Positions 5,430 to 13,778 are shown, counted from the stretch's first letter. The stretch is DNA of 15,785 nt from Candidatus Kerfeldbacteria bacterium (GCA_016207285.1 JACQPW010000077.1:1-15785), one strand, 5' to 3'. Translations and numbers: made by a program. Notes: generated by a model not told the origin, from the letters alone.

Positions 5430-6140
5430 CAATACCATCTCCAAACGAATTCCTTTGCGTTCACTAGTTAAGCCCAATACAAATTGCATCGTATCACTAA
5501 CGGTGTCCCATTTTTCATTCACAATGCGCATGCGGGCTTTGATTTCCAACTCGGTGACTACATCGACATATATTTTTTCCGTGCGCGCATCTGCCCAGAC
5601 CTCGGGTGGGGTTTGTTGAAAGCCATATTCATAGAAGGAATGGGTCCGATCACGTAGCACTTGCCCGAGTGTTTTTAAAATATGTTTGCGCCGAAACTGA
5701 ATCCGTCCAGTTTTTTCAATGGGTCGTAATATACGATTTAATTCGTAGAGCTGCTGATCCACCGTACCATCCATGCGTTGTAACACAACCGCCTGGGCGA
5801 AAGCAAACGATAATGCCACAATCACCGGTAGTGTGATCTCCTGCAATTCCAGATGCCCATAACTAACATTATCTTGCTTGCCAATATCTAGTAAAAAGGA
5901 GGCGGTAACTTCAGGAAGAACTGGCGACTTCATGACCTCTTTTAAGTCTGCTACAAAGGCCTGTTGTTTAATTAATGGCACATTCCAAAACACCACCACT
6001 CCAAAACTGAATACTGCCGCAAAACTAGCTTGACCAAAGGTGTAGACCAAGAGATCGTCACGCTTTAATACTAGCGATTTCTTATGGTTAGAAATTCGGT
6101 CCGTGTAAATGCGTAAAGCGAGTGAGCGGACAAAGATCAT
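5370..6140 (-). CDS. DUF155 / RMND1-Sif2-like protein with C-terminal membrane anchor
   Basis: A 256-residue protein that I match from memory to the DUF155 family of mitochondrial RMND1 and yeast Sif2/Sif3. The evidence is the strand motif FSFGVVVFWNVP (44-55), ALSFAFAQAVVLQRMD (109-124), GRIQFRRKHILKTLGQ (145-160), PEVWADARTEKIYVDV (179-194), LEIKARMRIVNEKWD (198-212), and a terminal hydrophobic helix (about 232-251) after ERKGIRLE. In eukaryotes the family supports mitochondrial translation; the bacterial role is not established. The ATG at 6140 overlaps the queG stop (ATGA), so the two form an operon and are likely translationally coupled. The last 60 nt overlap the 3' end of the Fur-family gene on the other strand. 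Confidence 0.75.
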   Translation of the reverse strand: MIFVRSLALRIYTDRISNHKKSLVLKRDDLLVYTFGQASFAAVFSFGVVVFWNVPLIKQQAFVADLKEVMKSPVLPEVTASFLLDIGKQDNVSYGHLELQEITLPVIVALSFAFAQAVVLQRMDGTVDQQLYELNRILRPIEKTGRIQFRRKHILKTLGQVLRDRTHSFYEYGFQQTPPEVWADARTEKIYVDVVTELEIKARMRIVNEKWDTVSDTMQFVLGLTSERKGIRLEMVLLLVAITADLVLTFWQVVSK

Positions 6141-7204
6141 AGGGTTGACATCTTATCAATTTGCCGTAAACCCCACAAGGCGTGTTCGCGTATCAACTCA
6201 TTACTATCTTGTGCCAACTGTTCCAGAGCCACACCAGCCTCTGCGCTGCCCCAATTCCCCAGCGCCACCCCCACATTACGCAACAAACCACTACGCTTAG
6301 CACGCATGATCGGAGTGCCTTGGTAACGCTCCAAAAATGTGGCCTCAGTTAATTGCGCTAGTTCCACTAAGGGTGGAGCTTGACGGTGCAGCGCTGATTC
6401 TAACCAATCACTCTGCATCTGTTTGGCCTGTGCCGTATCATTCCACGGACAAACCTCCTGACAAATGTCACAGCCATAAATCCGGTTATGCAATAATGGC
6501 CGCAGCGCTTCCGGAATCGTTCCTTTACTTTCGATGGTCAGATAAGAGATACATTTACGCGCATCAATCACCTTATTGGCTACAATCGCTTTGGTGGGAC
6601 AACTGGTAACGCATTTGGTGCAGGTGCGACAACCGCCTCTCGCTTTATGCGTCACCGGCCACAATGATTGATCCAAAATAATTTCACACAAAAATAAATA
6701 GGAACCAAACAGGGGGCTAATCAGCATGGAATTATTTCCAGTAAAACCAATGCCAGCCCGTTCAGCTAATTCTCGTTCTAGAATCGGACCGGTATCAACA
6801 TAGGCGCGGGCTACTACTTCTCTACCTGTTACTTGCTCCACCTGCTTAATTAACTGGAGTAATTTTTTCTTAATGACGTGATGATAGTCTCTGCCCCACG
6901 TATACCGGGCAAAGATGCCACGAGAGGGATCGTTCAAAACTTCCGGTGGTAAATCGGTGGTACGATACGTATAGGCCAAGGTGATGACCGTTTTGGCCTG
7001 TGGTAAAATTGCCTGCACAGCAGCGCGTTTCTCCTTACGACCATCGGTTTCTAACCAGGCCATGTCGGCTTGATAATGATGATCCAGCCACTCCGAAAAA
7101 TATGGAAAGGTGGCGGCTGGCGTCACCGGTAAAATCCCTACTTGGGTAAAGCCCAGGTGACCTTTGGCGAAGTGGACAAGTTGCAGGCTCAAATCTTCGG
7201 TCAT
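6137..7204 (-). CDS. queG: Epoxyqueuosine reductase QueG
   Basis: A cytoplasmic cobalamin- and iron-sulfur-dependent enzyme that reduces epoxyqueuosine to queuosine in tRNA, the last step of Q34 synthesis. The 355-residue sequence has the catalytic Asp in VDTGPILERELAERAG (D137), a first 4Fe-4S motif C192-x2-C195-x2-C198-x3-C202-P, C218, and a second motif C245-x2-C248-x3-C252-P (YGCDICQEVCPWN). A HEAT-like C-terminus follows from about 305. The length is normal. A small oddity is GFTGNNSMLI (153-162), where an Lys usually replaces the first Asn (GKN/GKH). No other queuosine gene is in the window. It shares a 16-bp intergenic spacer with divergent mutY, and it overlaps the downstream DUF155 gene by 4 bp. 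With the adenosyltransferase upstream, this is the second B12-related gene here. Confidence 0.95.
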   Translation of the reverse strand: MTEDLSLQLVHFAKGHLGFTQVGILPVTPAATFPYFSEWLDHHYQADMAWLETDGRKEKRAAVQAILPQAKTVITLAYTYRTTDLPPEVLNDPSRGIFARYTWGRDYHHVIKKKLLQLIKQVEQVTGREVVARAYVDTGPILERELAERAGIGFTGNNSMLISPLFGSYLFLCEIILDQSLWPVTHKARGGCRTCTKCVTSCPTKAIVANKVIDARKCISYLTIESKGTIPEALRPLLHNRIYGCDICQEVCPWNDTAQAKQMQSDWLESALHRQAPPLVELAQLTEATFLERYQGTPIMRAKRSGLLRNVGVALGNWGSAEAGVALEQLAQDSNELIREHALWGLRQIDKMSTL

Positions 7205-7205
7205 G

Positions 7206-7214
7206 TGCTATCAT
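7206..7214 (+). promoter_or_regulatory. Extended -10 promoter of mutY
   Basis: TGC followed by TATCAT (7209-7214) is an extended -10 element, and it ends 6 nt before the ATG at 7221. Transcription should start at or beside the start codon, giving a leaderless mRNA. It lies within the 16-bp gap to divergent queG, which leaves no room for a conventional ribosome-binding site. Confidence 0.55.
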
Positions 7215-7220
7215 CCAACC

Positions 7221-8129
7221 ATGGGTAATGCATTTCGTCAAAAATTGCTCCGGTGGTATCGAACACATGGTCGTCACCTACCGTGGAGACAGACCCACGA
7301 CCCCTATCGTATTCTCATTGCTGAGGTGATGCTTCAGCAAACGCAAGTAGATCGAGTGGTTGATCGCTACCACCGCTGGCTAAAACGTTTTCCCACTGTT
7401 CAGTCTTTGGCACGAGCATCGTCGGCTGAAGTACTCAAAGAGTGGTCGGGTTTAGGATATAACCGCCGCGCCTTGGCCGTACAGCTGATCGCCAAACAAG
7501 TAGTTAGTGAACACCACGGACAGTTTCCTCAAGACGTGAATGTATTAATGCAGTTTAAGGGTATCGGTGCATACACTGCACATGCCATTGCGGTCTTTGC
7601 ATACCGCCAGCCGGTTCCATTGGTAGATACTAATATTAAACGCGTCTTAGGGAGAATATTTTTAGGATACAAACAGCTTGAACGCAAACGTGATGAGGAA
7701 GATGTTTTTTGGGAATTAAGTCGCCAGGTCGTAGCCAGGAGTAAACGATCATACGATCTCAACCAAGGTTTAATGGATTTTGGCGCGTTAGTGTGCACCG
7801 CCAAACAACCACGCTGTCCAACCTGCCCGATGCGCACGATCTGTAAATCATATCCAGCTATTTTAACCGCTCATCCGGAGCGGTTGCGCGTCAAAACCAA
7901 ACGGTCAGAACCGGTGTTTTTCGGCCAACCCCGTCGTATTTGGCGCGGTCGCATTCTGCGTTATCTCCATACCTCATCGTCAGCCACATTGCAAACGATC
8001 GGGCGAGCCATTCAACCGGATTGGAAAGCTAATCGCCTGCCGTGGTTAAAAAGTGTTGTGCACACCCTAGAAAAAGACCAGATGGTTGTCCGCCGTGGCG
8101 CGACCGTCCACCTTACTGATATACTATAG
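7221..8129 (+). CDS. mutY: A/G-specific adenine DNA glycosylase MutY, lacking the NUDIX-like domain
   Basis: Removes adenine mispaired with 8-oxoguanine. The 302-residue protein has the MutY signature AEVMLQQTQVDRV with catalytic Glu35, the helix-hairpin-helix FKGIGAYTAHAI (112-123), and catalytic Asp136 in VDTN. It also has an iron-sulfur cluster loop C192-x6-C199-x2-C202-x5-C208. The usual C-terminal NUDIX-like 8-oxoG recognition domain is not visible. Instead the last 80 residues (RGRILRYLH, then LPWLKSVVHTLEKDQMVVRRG) look like a small winged helix. ATG 7221 is preferred over ATG 7164, because the earlier start would sit inside queG on the opposite strand and upstream of the extended -10 box. 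Lack of the recognition domain may lower specificity or shift it. The stop TAG is followed in the same frame by one codon and then the ATG of the CAP gene. Confidence 0.92.
   Translation: MGNAFRQKLLRWYRTHGRHLPWRQTHDPYRILIAEVMLQQTQVDRVVDRYHRWLKRFPTVQSLARASSAEVLKEWSGLGYNRRALAVQLIAKQVVSEHHGQFPQDVNVLMQFKGIGAYTAHAIAVFAYRQPVPLVDTNIKRVLGRIFLGYKQLERKRDEEDVFWELSRQVVARSKRSYDLNQGLMDFGALVCTAKQPRCPTCPMRTICKSYPAILTAHPERLRVKTKRSEPVFFGQPRRIWRGRILRYLHTSSSATLQTIGRAIQPDWKANRLPWLKSVVHTLEKDQMVVRRGATVHLTDIL
8117..8125 (+). promoter_or_regulatory. Extended -10 promoter of the CAP-domain gene, inside the end of mutY
   Basis: TGA followed by TATACT (8120-8125) lies in the last codons of mutY and ends 7 nt before the ATG at 8133. 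It predicts a leaderless transcript for the secreted CAP protein, independent of mutY read-through. Confidence 0.5.
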
Positions 8130-8132
8130 GTT

Positions 8133-9389
8133 ATGTTATTTGCCTTGGCACTATGGGTAAGTGTGAGTACCAATCCGGCGGAATTATCCTATTATGGTAC
8201 AAGCCAAACAACTGAGACGATCACCTACGATGATCGGGTGAGCGACATTCAAGCCATTCGGATCAGTCGCGATTCTAAACCGTATGTAGTGGTGTTGTTA
8301 AAAACCAAACGAAAACTGCGTTTGAAACTGTACGATGATGATACTACTTTGCTCGCCACTCGCACCGTGCGGGCAGTCAATGAACCATACGGAATAGGTG
8401 CTGCCCGTTTAGAATACCTGACTAATGCGAAAGCTATTCAAGTACGCTTCATTCGAGTAAATGATGATAGTGACGAACCGATCACTTACATTAAAAAAAG
8501 ATTTTCTATTAAACCCAGTAACGCTACAGTGATTAAGCTAGTGCGCAGTAGCGCTACAGTTATTGGCGAACCAACTGGTACAGACATTCTCAATTATTTA
8601 GGTGCTGCTCGTTTATCCGCCGGCGTGCTACCCGTTAAACGGAATACGAGCTTGGATTACGGCTGTGCTCTGCATGCTGAGTACATGCGCCTGAATGATG
8701 ACATGACTCATTATGAAGACGCCACCAAGCCTGGGTATACTGAGGCAGGAGCAGAGGCTGGTACCCAGAGTGTCATTACCTATCAATATGACAATTCAAT
8801 GATCAGTGCACTGGATTTGTGGCTGGAAGCGCCCTACCACCGCTTCTCCTTACTGTACCCAGAGTTTATTTCTACCGGTTGGGCAATGTCTGATGCACTG
8901 TATTATAATGAATACTACAATAAATATTTCGCTTGTCTCAATTCGATTGCTGGAACCGAGTATAACAGTAGCGGTTATGATAAAAATGTTACCTACTGGG
9001 ATTACGATAATCATGAACCTATTCCCTATCCAGGAGTCAATCAATTAAACGTGCCAATTTCATTTCATGGTAATGAGGAGCCAGACCCCTTGGAAGCCCT
9101 CGGTGGAACGTATCCCACTGGCTATGCGGTATCGTTGATTTTTCCAGTTGGCGATACCATTACTGATGCCAACCTCACGGTGATCGACGAAACTGGCACC
9201 AACCATCCAGGGTATTTGCGCACACCATATGAAGATGATGACCCCAACGCCTCGTATCAAGGTAATGCCGTTCTGTTTATGGCTGAAGAACCATTTGACT
9301 ATGGTATTACCTATACCGCTACAGTCACAGCTAACCGTAATGGCGCAGCCTATGAAAAAACCTGGAGCTTTAGAACGACATCTGATTGA
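8133..9389 (+). CDS. Secreted CAP-domain (SCP/PR-1-like) protein with C-terminal Ig-like domain
   Basis: A 418-residue protein with a hydrophobic N-terminus (MLFALALWVSVST) that could be a short signal peptide, although it lacks the usual basic n-region. Residues about 30-140 are beta-rich and unrecognised. A CAP domain spans about 150-272: ILNYLGAARLSAGVLPV, CALHAEYM with His181, HYEDA, a Glu-rich EAGAEAG (Glu208), and WLEAPYHRFSLLYPEF with His236. These supply the His/Glu residues of the CAP cavity. Cys178 and Cys268 may form a disulfide. Residues about 328-415 resemble a bacterial Ig-like (Big_5/SbsA type) domain, with VSLIFPVGD, YTATVTA and WSFRT. The protein probably acts outside the cell. 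CAP proteins have been linked to lipid binding, toxins or proteolysis, and no choice can be made here. The stop overlaps the next gene's ATG (TGATG). Confidence 0.85.
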   Translation: MLFALALWVSVSTNPAELSYYGTSQTTETITYDDRVSDIQAIRISRDSKPYVVVLLKTKRKLRLKLYDDDTTLLATRTVRAVNEPYGIGAARLEYLTNAKAIQVRFIRVNDDSDEPITYIKKRFSIKPSNATVIKLVRSSATVIGEPTGTDILNYLGAARLSAGVLPVKRNTSLDYGCALHAEYMRLNDDMTHYEDATKPGYTEAGAEAGTQSVITYQYDNSMISALDLWLEAPYHRFSLLYPEFISTGWAMSDALYYNEYYNKYFACLNSIAGTEYNSSGYDKNVTYWDYDNHEPIPYPGVNQLNVPISFHGNEEPDPLEALGGTYPTGYAVSLIFPVGDTITDANLTVIDETGTNHPGYLRTPYEDDDPNASYQGNAVLFMAEEPFDYGITYTATVTANRNGAAYEKTWSFRTTSD

Positions 9390-10174
9390 TGATTATGCGC
9401 ACCGATTGGAACAAAGTCGCTAAGTGGTACGGTAAGCATGTTCAGGGCAGTAGCAGCTTTCAAAATACCACCATCTTTCCGCAAACCATGGCCTTACTAC
9501 AACCGGCTGCCCACCAACGCATCTTAGATATTGCCTGTGGTGAAGGTTCCTTTGCACTCAAACTAGCGAGCACTCACCGAGTAACCGTTGTGGGATTTGA
9601 TTCTGCCGCGCAATTAATTACCCAGGCCAAAGACCAAGCTAAACAGAAACGCAGCCAAGAGGTTATGTTTATGCTCGGTGATGCTACTCATTTTCCGGCC
9701 GCTGTAAGCGAACAGCGTTATGATGCCGCCACCTGTATCCTGGCGCTGCAAAATATTGGCGACTATACCCGGGTATTTAAAGAAACGGCCAGCGTCCTAA
9801 AACCCGGTGGAAAATTTGTCATAGTATTAAACCACCCTTGTTTTCGTCCACCCAAGCAAAGTGGTTGGGGGTTTGACGACCAACGTAAATTACAGTATCG
9901 CCGCATTGATACCTACCTTAGTCCCTATCACGTGGCACTAGAGGCTCATCCCGGTAAGCGCCAATCGGACAGCACAGTATCTTTCCACGAACCATTGCAA
10001 CACTATGTTAGCGGCTTAGCCAAAGCTGGTTTCATGATTGATGCGCTGGAAGAATGGCAATCAAACCGCACCAGCCAACCGGGCGGCCGGGCCAAAGCTG
10101 AAAACCGCTCCCGCCAAGAGTTTCCGTTGTTTATGGCTATTCGGGCACGTTACCAGGGTCGGGCAACTGCGTAG
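9389..10174 (+). CDS. Class I SAM-dependent methyltransferase
   Basis: A 261-residue Rossmann-fold methyltransferase. Motif I is ILDIACGEGSFALKLA (45-60), the acidic residue after strand 2 is D71 in VGFD, and GDATHFP (97-103) and VLKPGGKFVIVLNHPCF (136-152) are the later motifs. The NHPCF followed by RPP is typical of a group of small uncharacterised methyltransferases, so the substrate (small molecule or lipid) is open. Starts possible are TTG 9386, ATG 9389 and ATG 9395. ATG 9389 is chosen because it overlaps the CAP stop as TGATG, suggesting translational coupling. The 3' end overlaps the convergent surface-protein gene by 38 nt. Confidence 0.88.
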   Translation: MIMRTDWNKVAKWYGKHVQGSSSFQNTTIFPQTMALLQPAAHQRILDIACGEGSFALKLASTHRVTVVGFDSAAQLITQAKDQAKQKRSQEVMFMLGDATHFPAAVSEQRYDAATCILALQNIGDYTRVFKETASVLKPGGKFVIVLNHPCFRPPKQSGWGFDDQRKLQYRRIDTYLSPYHVALEAHPGKRQSDSTVSFHEPLQHYVSGLAKAGFMIDALEEWQSNRTSQPGGRAKAENRSRQEFPLFMAIRARYQGRATA

Positions 10175-13100
10175 GTGGCTGACTAACCTGGCGCAACAGC
10201 CACCACCAGGTGACTAAAGTTGCACCGGCCAGTAAGACAAAGCCGATCATAAAGATATTTTGAGCCACCTTAAACAAATCGCGTTTACTCACAGTCACAC
10301 TGAGTAACCGATCTGGATCACCCAGTTCGCCATCGGCTTGCACCGATTGCGAAGACAACAAGAACTTTGCTTTTGGCAGAGCGGTGACAGGAATACCGAC
10401 ATCCCACTGTTCGTCGCTTTTCACGGTAGTGGTTCGGAAGGGCTGGCCATCACAAACGGTTAAGGCAATCGTTTGTTCGGCTTGACCCATTCCAGCCAAA
10501 TCTAAGCTAGAAATATCTTCAGCCGTCACAGTTTGGATAGTGGTAATGTCTTGTTGATTCACAGCTGCAACGCTGGTACTTGGCGCCACCGCTTCTGCCG
10601 GGGTGGCAGCCAGGTCATACACTTTCCAATAATTCGGTACGACTACAACCACAAAGAGTAATACAGCCATGAGATCAGATGTCAGCATGACTGGCCAAGC
10701 TCGCCGATTAACCACACCCCGATTGCGCACCAAGGCATAGGCCATTATATTTAAAATCGCTAAGGCCAAGGCAGCGAAAAAACTTCCAAATAACAAAGTG
10801 CGCCGCGGTGGTTCTTGCACCACAATCCGGGCCACCTCTACATCTTCCGTCACCACTCCATCCTTTTCGGCATGGGCGGTAATGACATTCTCCCCTTCAC
10901 TTAACATGTCACGTGAAATCGTTAGAATCCAATTCCCGTCATCATCACTGTCGGTGGATAGTTTTGAATAGCAAATGGTAATGGCCACCACGGCGTTCGG
11001 TAAGGTTTTCCCAGATAACGTGACATCTTCCGCTGGTGGTAGTAACAAGTTTAATAATGGGTTGTCTGAAGTTGTTAATGTCGTCACACCATCTTCCGTA
11101 GTCGTCTGACCTACTATGGTGGTCGTTTCTAAGGTATTCACCAAGACTTGTTCCAAGACTGCTGTTTCAGCAGTGTCATCAGTTGTGTCGGTTGTGGTGG
11201 TCAGATCCTCATCTGTATTATTATCATCAGTGGTTTCTGCATTAGTCTCACCATTCTCTTCACTGACCTCATCATTTGAGTCATCAGTGACAACATTAGT
11301 TGACTCTGTCTCGCTGTTATCAGCATCACTTTCTTCCGTGGTAGTATCGCTACTTTCATCCTCACCACCAGTTTCAGTAGTAGTTTCCTCCTCGTCATCC
11401 TCATCCTCATCGTCCGTCACGTCATCAGTATCATCAGTTGAGTCGGCATTAGCCGCTAGCGTAACACCAGCAATTTGATAGCGATACAATCCATCTGTAG
11501 TGATGCCCTGGGTGAGACTGCCGATAGTTCTGTCGTTATCATTATCGACACCATCAAAGGAATGGGTAATGTTCGTATCCGTAGTCAAACTATTTGAACT
11601 AGCGGTGATCGTGTACGGTGAATACTGCCTACTATTGCCATTGGCACCGACTGTCAGTTCAGTTAGTAGAAACCAAGTAGACGCATCATCATACTCAATA
11701 CCCGTTGGTCCCCAGATGGCTGTATTGCCAGCCGTAGCTACTGTACTACCAGTGCACGTGGACAGACAACTGCCGTTAGCCGGAGTCAGTGTCACCGTAA
11801 AGTTACCGGTGGTATAATCATCACTGCGATCATCGTTTAAGAGTTGAATGGCACCATACCAGTCACGTCGCACCCGATAGGTACTGGTCACTGTACTGCT
11901 AAAGGTGTTATCAGATGCTAACGTATCAGCGTTAGCTGCGGTGGTATCTAACAAATAAATTCCGCCGGCGGTATTATCAGACAAGGTGTTGCCGTCAATG
12001 TTTGGTACAGGAACCAAGTCAGTATCGGCATTTTGTGGCGACAAGGCATCATACGGGTTATCATACACATCAGCAGTGTTACTAGGATCATCTGGACGTT
12101 CAGTAGCGGCCACACTGATTCCCCAACCCGTATTTTGTTCAAAGGTATTATCAGTCACCTCCCACTGACAACCCACTAACTCTACTCCATTATCACCATT
12201 GGTGCTAATGGTATTACTGTCCAGAGTGACTTCATACGTATACGAACCAGAACGGTACTCCATTGTCTCCGCACAGCGCACACCATCAGTAGTATTAGCT
12301 TTGATAGTATTACCGGTAATGGTGATATCTTCAATGGGTTCCTCATCATCCGATAAATCACTTTCAACATGGATACCGACCGCATTATTGGTGATGATAT
12401 TCGCTTGGTCACCACTAGCTCCAATCACATGTCCAGCATTGCGTTTATGTATGTCTATACCATCACCACCATTGCCAGCCTCCGTACCATCAGGACGCTC
12501 GCCAATCACATTAGAAAAGATACTAGCATTATCGGCATAGGGACCAAACTGAATACCGTCAACTACATTATCAATAATATAATTAGCTTGATCAACAGCT
12601 GCGCCAGCATCCGAACACAGTGTGGCGTTGATCGTACTGTCACACCAACCAATGATAGTACTATTACCCTGATCAATAATACCATTCACGACATTCGCAG
12701 CAATGCGATTACCAGATATTCGATTATTCGTTGGCGTGTCACTGACATCACCCAGGGCATCAGTGGACAGCACCATTCCATTCAAAGTGTTATTGGCAAT
12801 AATATTACCCTCGTCACTATCATTCACACCGTTCCCATTGGTACCGATGATATTCGATTGATTGTCAAAATCTAAAAAAATACCGTGATAGGTATTCCCT
12901 AAGGCTGTTGTACCGATGCGATCAACCCCGATGTAATTCCCAGTAATCAGATTGTTATCGGCCGTGTGCATGTAAATACCATTGCCATTATTGCCTGAGA
13001 TGACATTTAGTTGTTCAGCGGCAGCGCAACCATCAGAATAGAGGCCAATAATGTTACTATCAGCGGTATCATTCAAAACGATACCAGCATCGTCGGAGTC

Positions 13101-13721
13101 ACCACTACCGTTACCGATAATATCATTCGCAGCAATCACATTACTATTGCCCGAGATACCAATACCATTTAAAGCATTTGTTACAATTATATTACGCTCT
13201 GCAGCATCAGCGGCGCCATTGCAATCTGTTCCGATGATTGAGCTATTACCGGCTAGACGGATACCACTACCAGGAAAATCAGCCACTACTAAACCTTTCA
13301 CCTGTACCCGATCAGCAATGATGGTTAAACCATTTTCGCTCCCTACTAAAGAGCCTCCTTTAATGGCTACCCCTGGGCGGACATCGTCACTATCCCATAA
13401 GGTACCAGCATCCATGGCTACTTCGTCCACAATATCCGGTAGAGCGCTACTGAGTGCGATGGTAAATTGACCATCACCATCATCCGCAAAATTAAGGGAG
13501 GAAATATTAAAGGTAATCAAATCAACCCCAGCTATAGTATTGGCTGCCGTAATGGCTTCACGCAGAGTACAATCGTTATCAGCATCAAGATAAGGATGCT
13601 CACAGCCATCAGCATCAACGGCGCCATCCACTATAGTATTGACGGTATAGGTAGCCGCCTGGCCGGATTGTGCCAGAAACAGGCCAAAACCGACGATAAA
13701 TGCAACAAGATAGCGTCTCAT
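10137..13721 (-). CDS. Large surface protein: CSLREA-like start, right-handed parallel beta-helix, acidic stalk, Ig-like domain, three C-terminal membrane helices
   Basis: 1194 residues from ATG 13721 (MRRYLVAFIVGFG), which begins a clear signal peptide ending near QAA (21-23). The start has an extended -10 just upstream, and the longer reading to 13859 would add 46 residues and bury the signal. YTVNTIVDGAVD and CTLREAITAANT (51-62) form a CSLREA-type N-terminus. About 140-590 carries beta-helix repeats of the N-x-I-x-G-N kind (NVISGNNGNGIY, NLITGNYIG). Residues 759-855 are almost entirely Asp, Glu, Thr, Ser and Asn, an extended stalk. An Ig-like domain spans about 895-968. Helices at 974-997 and 1011-1029 flank a basic loop (RNRGVVNRR), then comes a 120-residue outer segment and a last helix at 1153-1176. 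By the positive-inside rule the beta-helix is outside the cell. An adhesin or polysaccharide-binding role is inference. Confidence 0.88.
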   Translation of the reverse strand: MRRYLVAFIVGFGLFLAQSGQAATYTVNTIVDGAVDADGCEHPYLDADNDCTLREAITAANTIAGVDLITFNISSLNFADDGDGQFTIALSSALPDIVDEVAMDAGTLWDSDDVRPGVAIKGGSLVGSENGLTIIADRVQVKGLVVADFPGSGIRLAGNSSIIGTDCNGAADAAERNIIVTNALNGIGISGNSNVIAANDIIGNGSGDSDDAGIVLNDTADSNIIGLYSDGCAAAEQLNVISGNNGNGIYMHTADNNLITGNYIGVDRIGTTALGNTYHGIFLDFDNQSNIIGTNGNGVNDSDEGNIIANNTLNGMVLSTDALGDVSDTPTNNRISGNRIAANVVNGIIDQGNSTIIGWCDSTINATLCSDAGAAVDQANYIIDNVVDGIQFGPYADNASIFSNVIGERPDGTEAGNGGDGIDIHKRNAGHVIGASGDQANIITNNAVGIHVESDLSDDEEPIEDITITGNTIKANTTDGVRCAETMEYRSGSYTYEVTLDSNTISTNGDNGVELVGCQWEVTDNTFEQNTGWGISVAATERPDDPSNTADVYDNPYDALSPQNADTDLVPVPNIDGNTLSDNTAGGIYLLDTTAANADTLASDNTFSSTVTSTYRVRRDWYGAIQLLNDDRSDDYTTGNFTVTLTPANGSCLSTCTGSTVATAGNTAIWGPTGIEYDDASTWFLLTELTVGANGNSRQYSPYTITASSNSLTTDTNITHSFDGVDNDNDRTIGSLTQGITTDGLYRYQIAGVTLAANADSTDDTDDVTDDEDEDDEEETTTETGGEDESSDTTTEESDADNSETESTNVVTDDSNDEVSEENGETNAETTDDNNTDEDLTTTTDTTDDTAETAVLEQVLVNTLETTTIVGQTTTEDGVTTLTTSDNPLLNLLLPPAEDVTLSGKTLPNAVVAITICYSKLSTDSDDDGNWILTISRDMLSEGENVITAHAEKDGVVTEDVEVARIVVQEPPRRTLLFGSFFAALALAILNIMAYALVRNRGVVNRRAWPVMLTSDLMAVLLFVVVVVPNYWKVYDLAATPAEAVAPSTSVAAVNQQDITTIQTVTAEDISSLDLAGMGQAEQTIALTVCDGQPFRTTTVKSDEQWDVGIPVTALPKAKFLLSSQSVQADGELGDPDRLLSVTVSKRDLFKVAQNIFMIGFVLLAGATLVTWWWLLRQVSQPPTQLPDPGNVPE
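11157..11447 (-). repeat. Low-complexity Asp/Glu/Thr/Ser tract within the surface-protein gene
   Basis: Encodes residues 759-855, nearly all D, E, T, S and N. The DNA shows repeated short units such as catcag and tcatc on the plus strand. It is degenerate rather than an exact tandem array. It likely forms a flexible, negatively charged spacer, and slippage could change its length between strains. Confidence 0.6.
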
Positions 13722-13731
13722 AATGGGACGT

Positions 13732-13740
13732 ATTATGCCA
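13732..13740 (-). promoter_or_regulatory. Extended -10 promoter of the large surface-protein gene
   Basis: Minus-strand TGG followed by CATAAT (13737-13732) ends 10 nt before the ATG at 13721, implying a 5' UTR of only about 3 nt. It sits in the 73-nt spacer to the divergent gene at 13795. Confidence 0.45.
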
Positions 13741-13778
13741 TGAATGAAGGGAAAAAACAACCAACAAATCATAAAACG

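Noticed and set aside
7164..7220. An upstream ATG for mutY at 7164
   Set aside because: It lies inside queG on the other strand and upstream of the extended -10 box. The extra 19 residues do not look like MutY.
11116..11478. Plus-strand Ser/Val-rich open frame
   Set aside because: It is the antisense shadow of the Asp/Glu/Thr-rich stalk; GAY and GAR codons read as Ser/Val on the other strand.
12369..12875. Plus-strand 168-codon open frame rich in Ile, Thr and Asn
   Set aside because: It is antisense to the beta-helix repeats and mirrors their N-I-x-G-N codons; it has no domain and no promoter.
11157..13300. Short recurring units in the surface-protein gene as a CRISPR array
   Set aside because: The units are degenerate, in frame and explained by beta-helix and acidic-stalk coding; there are no constant repeats or spacers.
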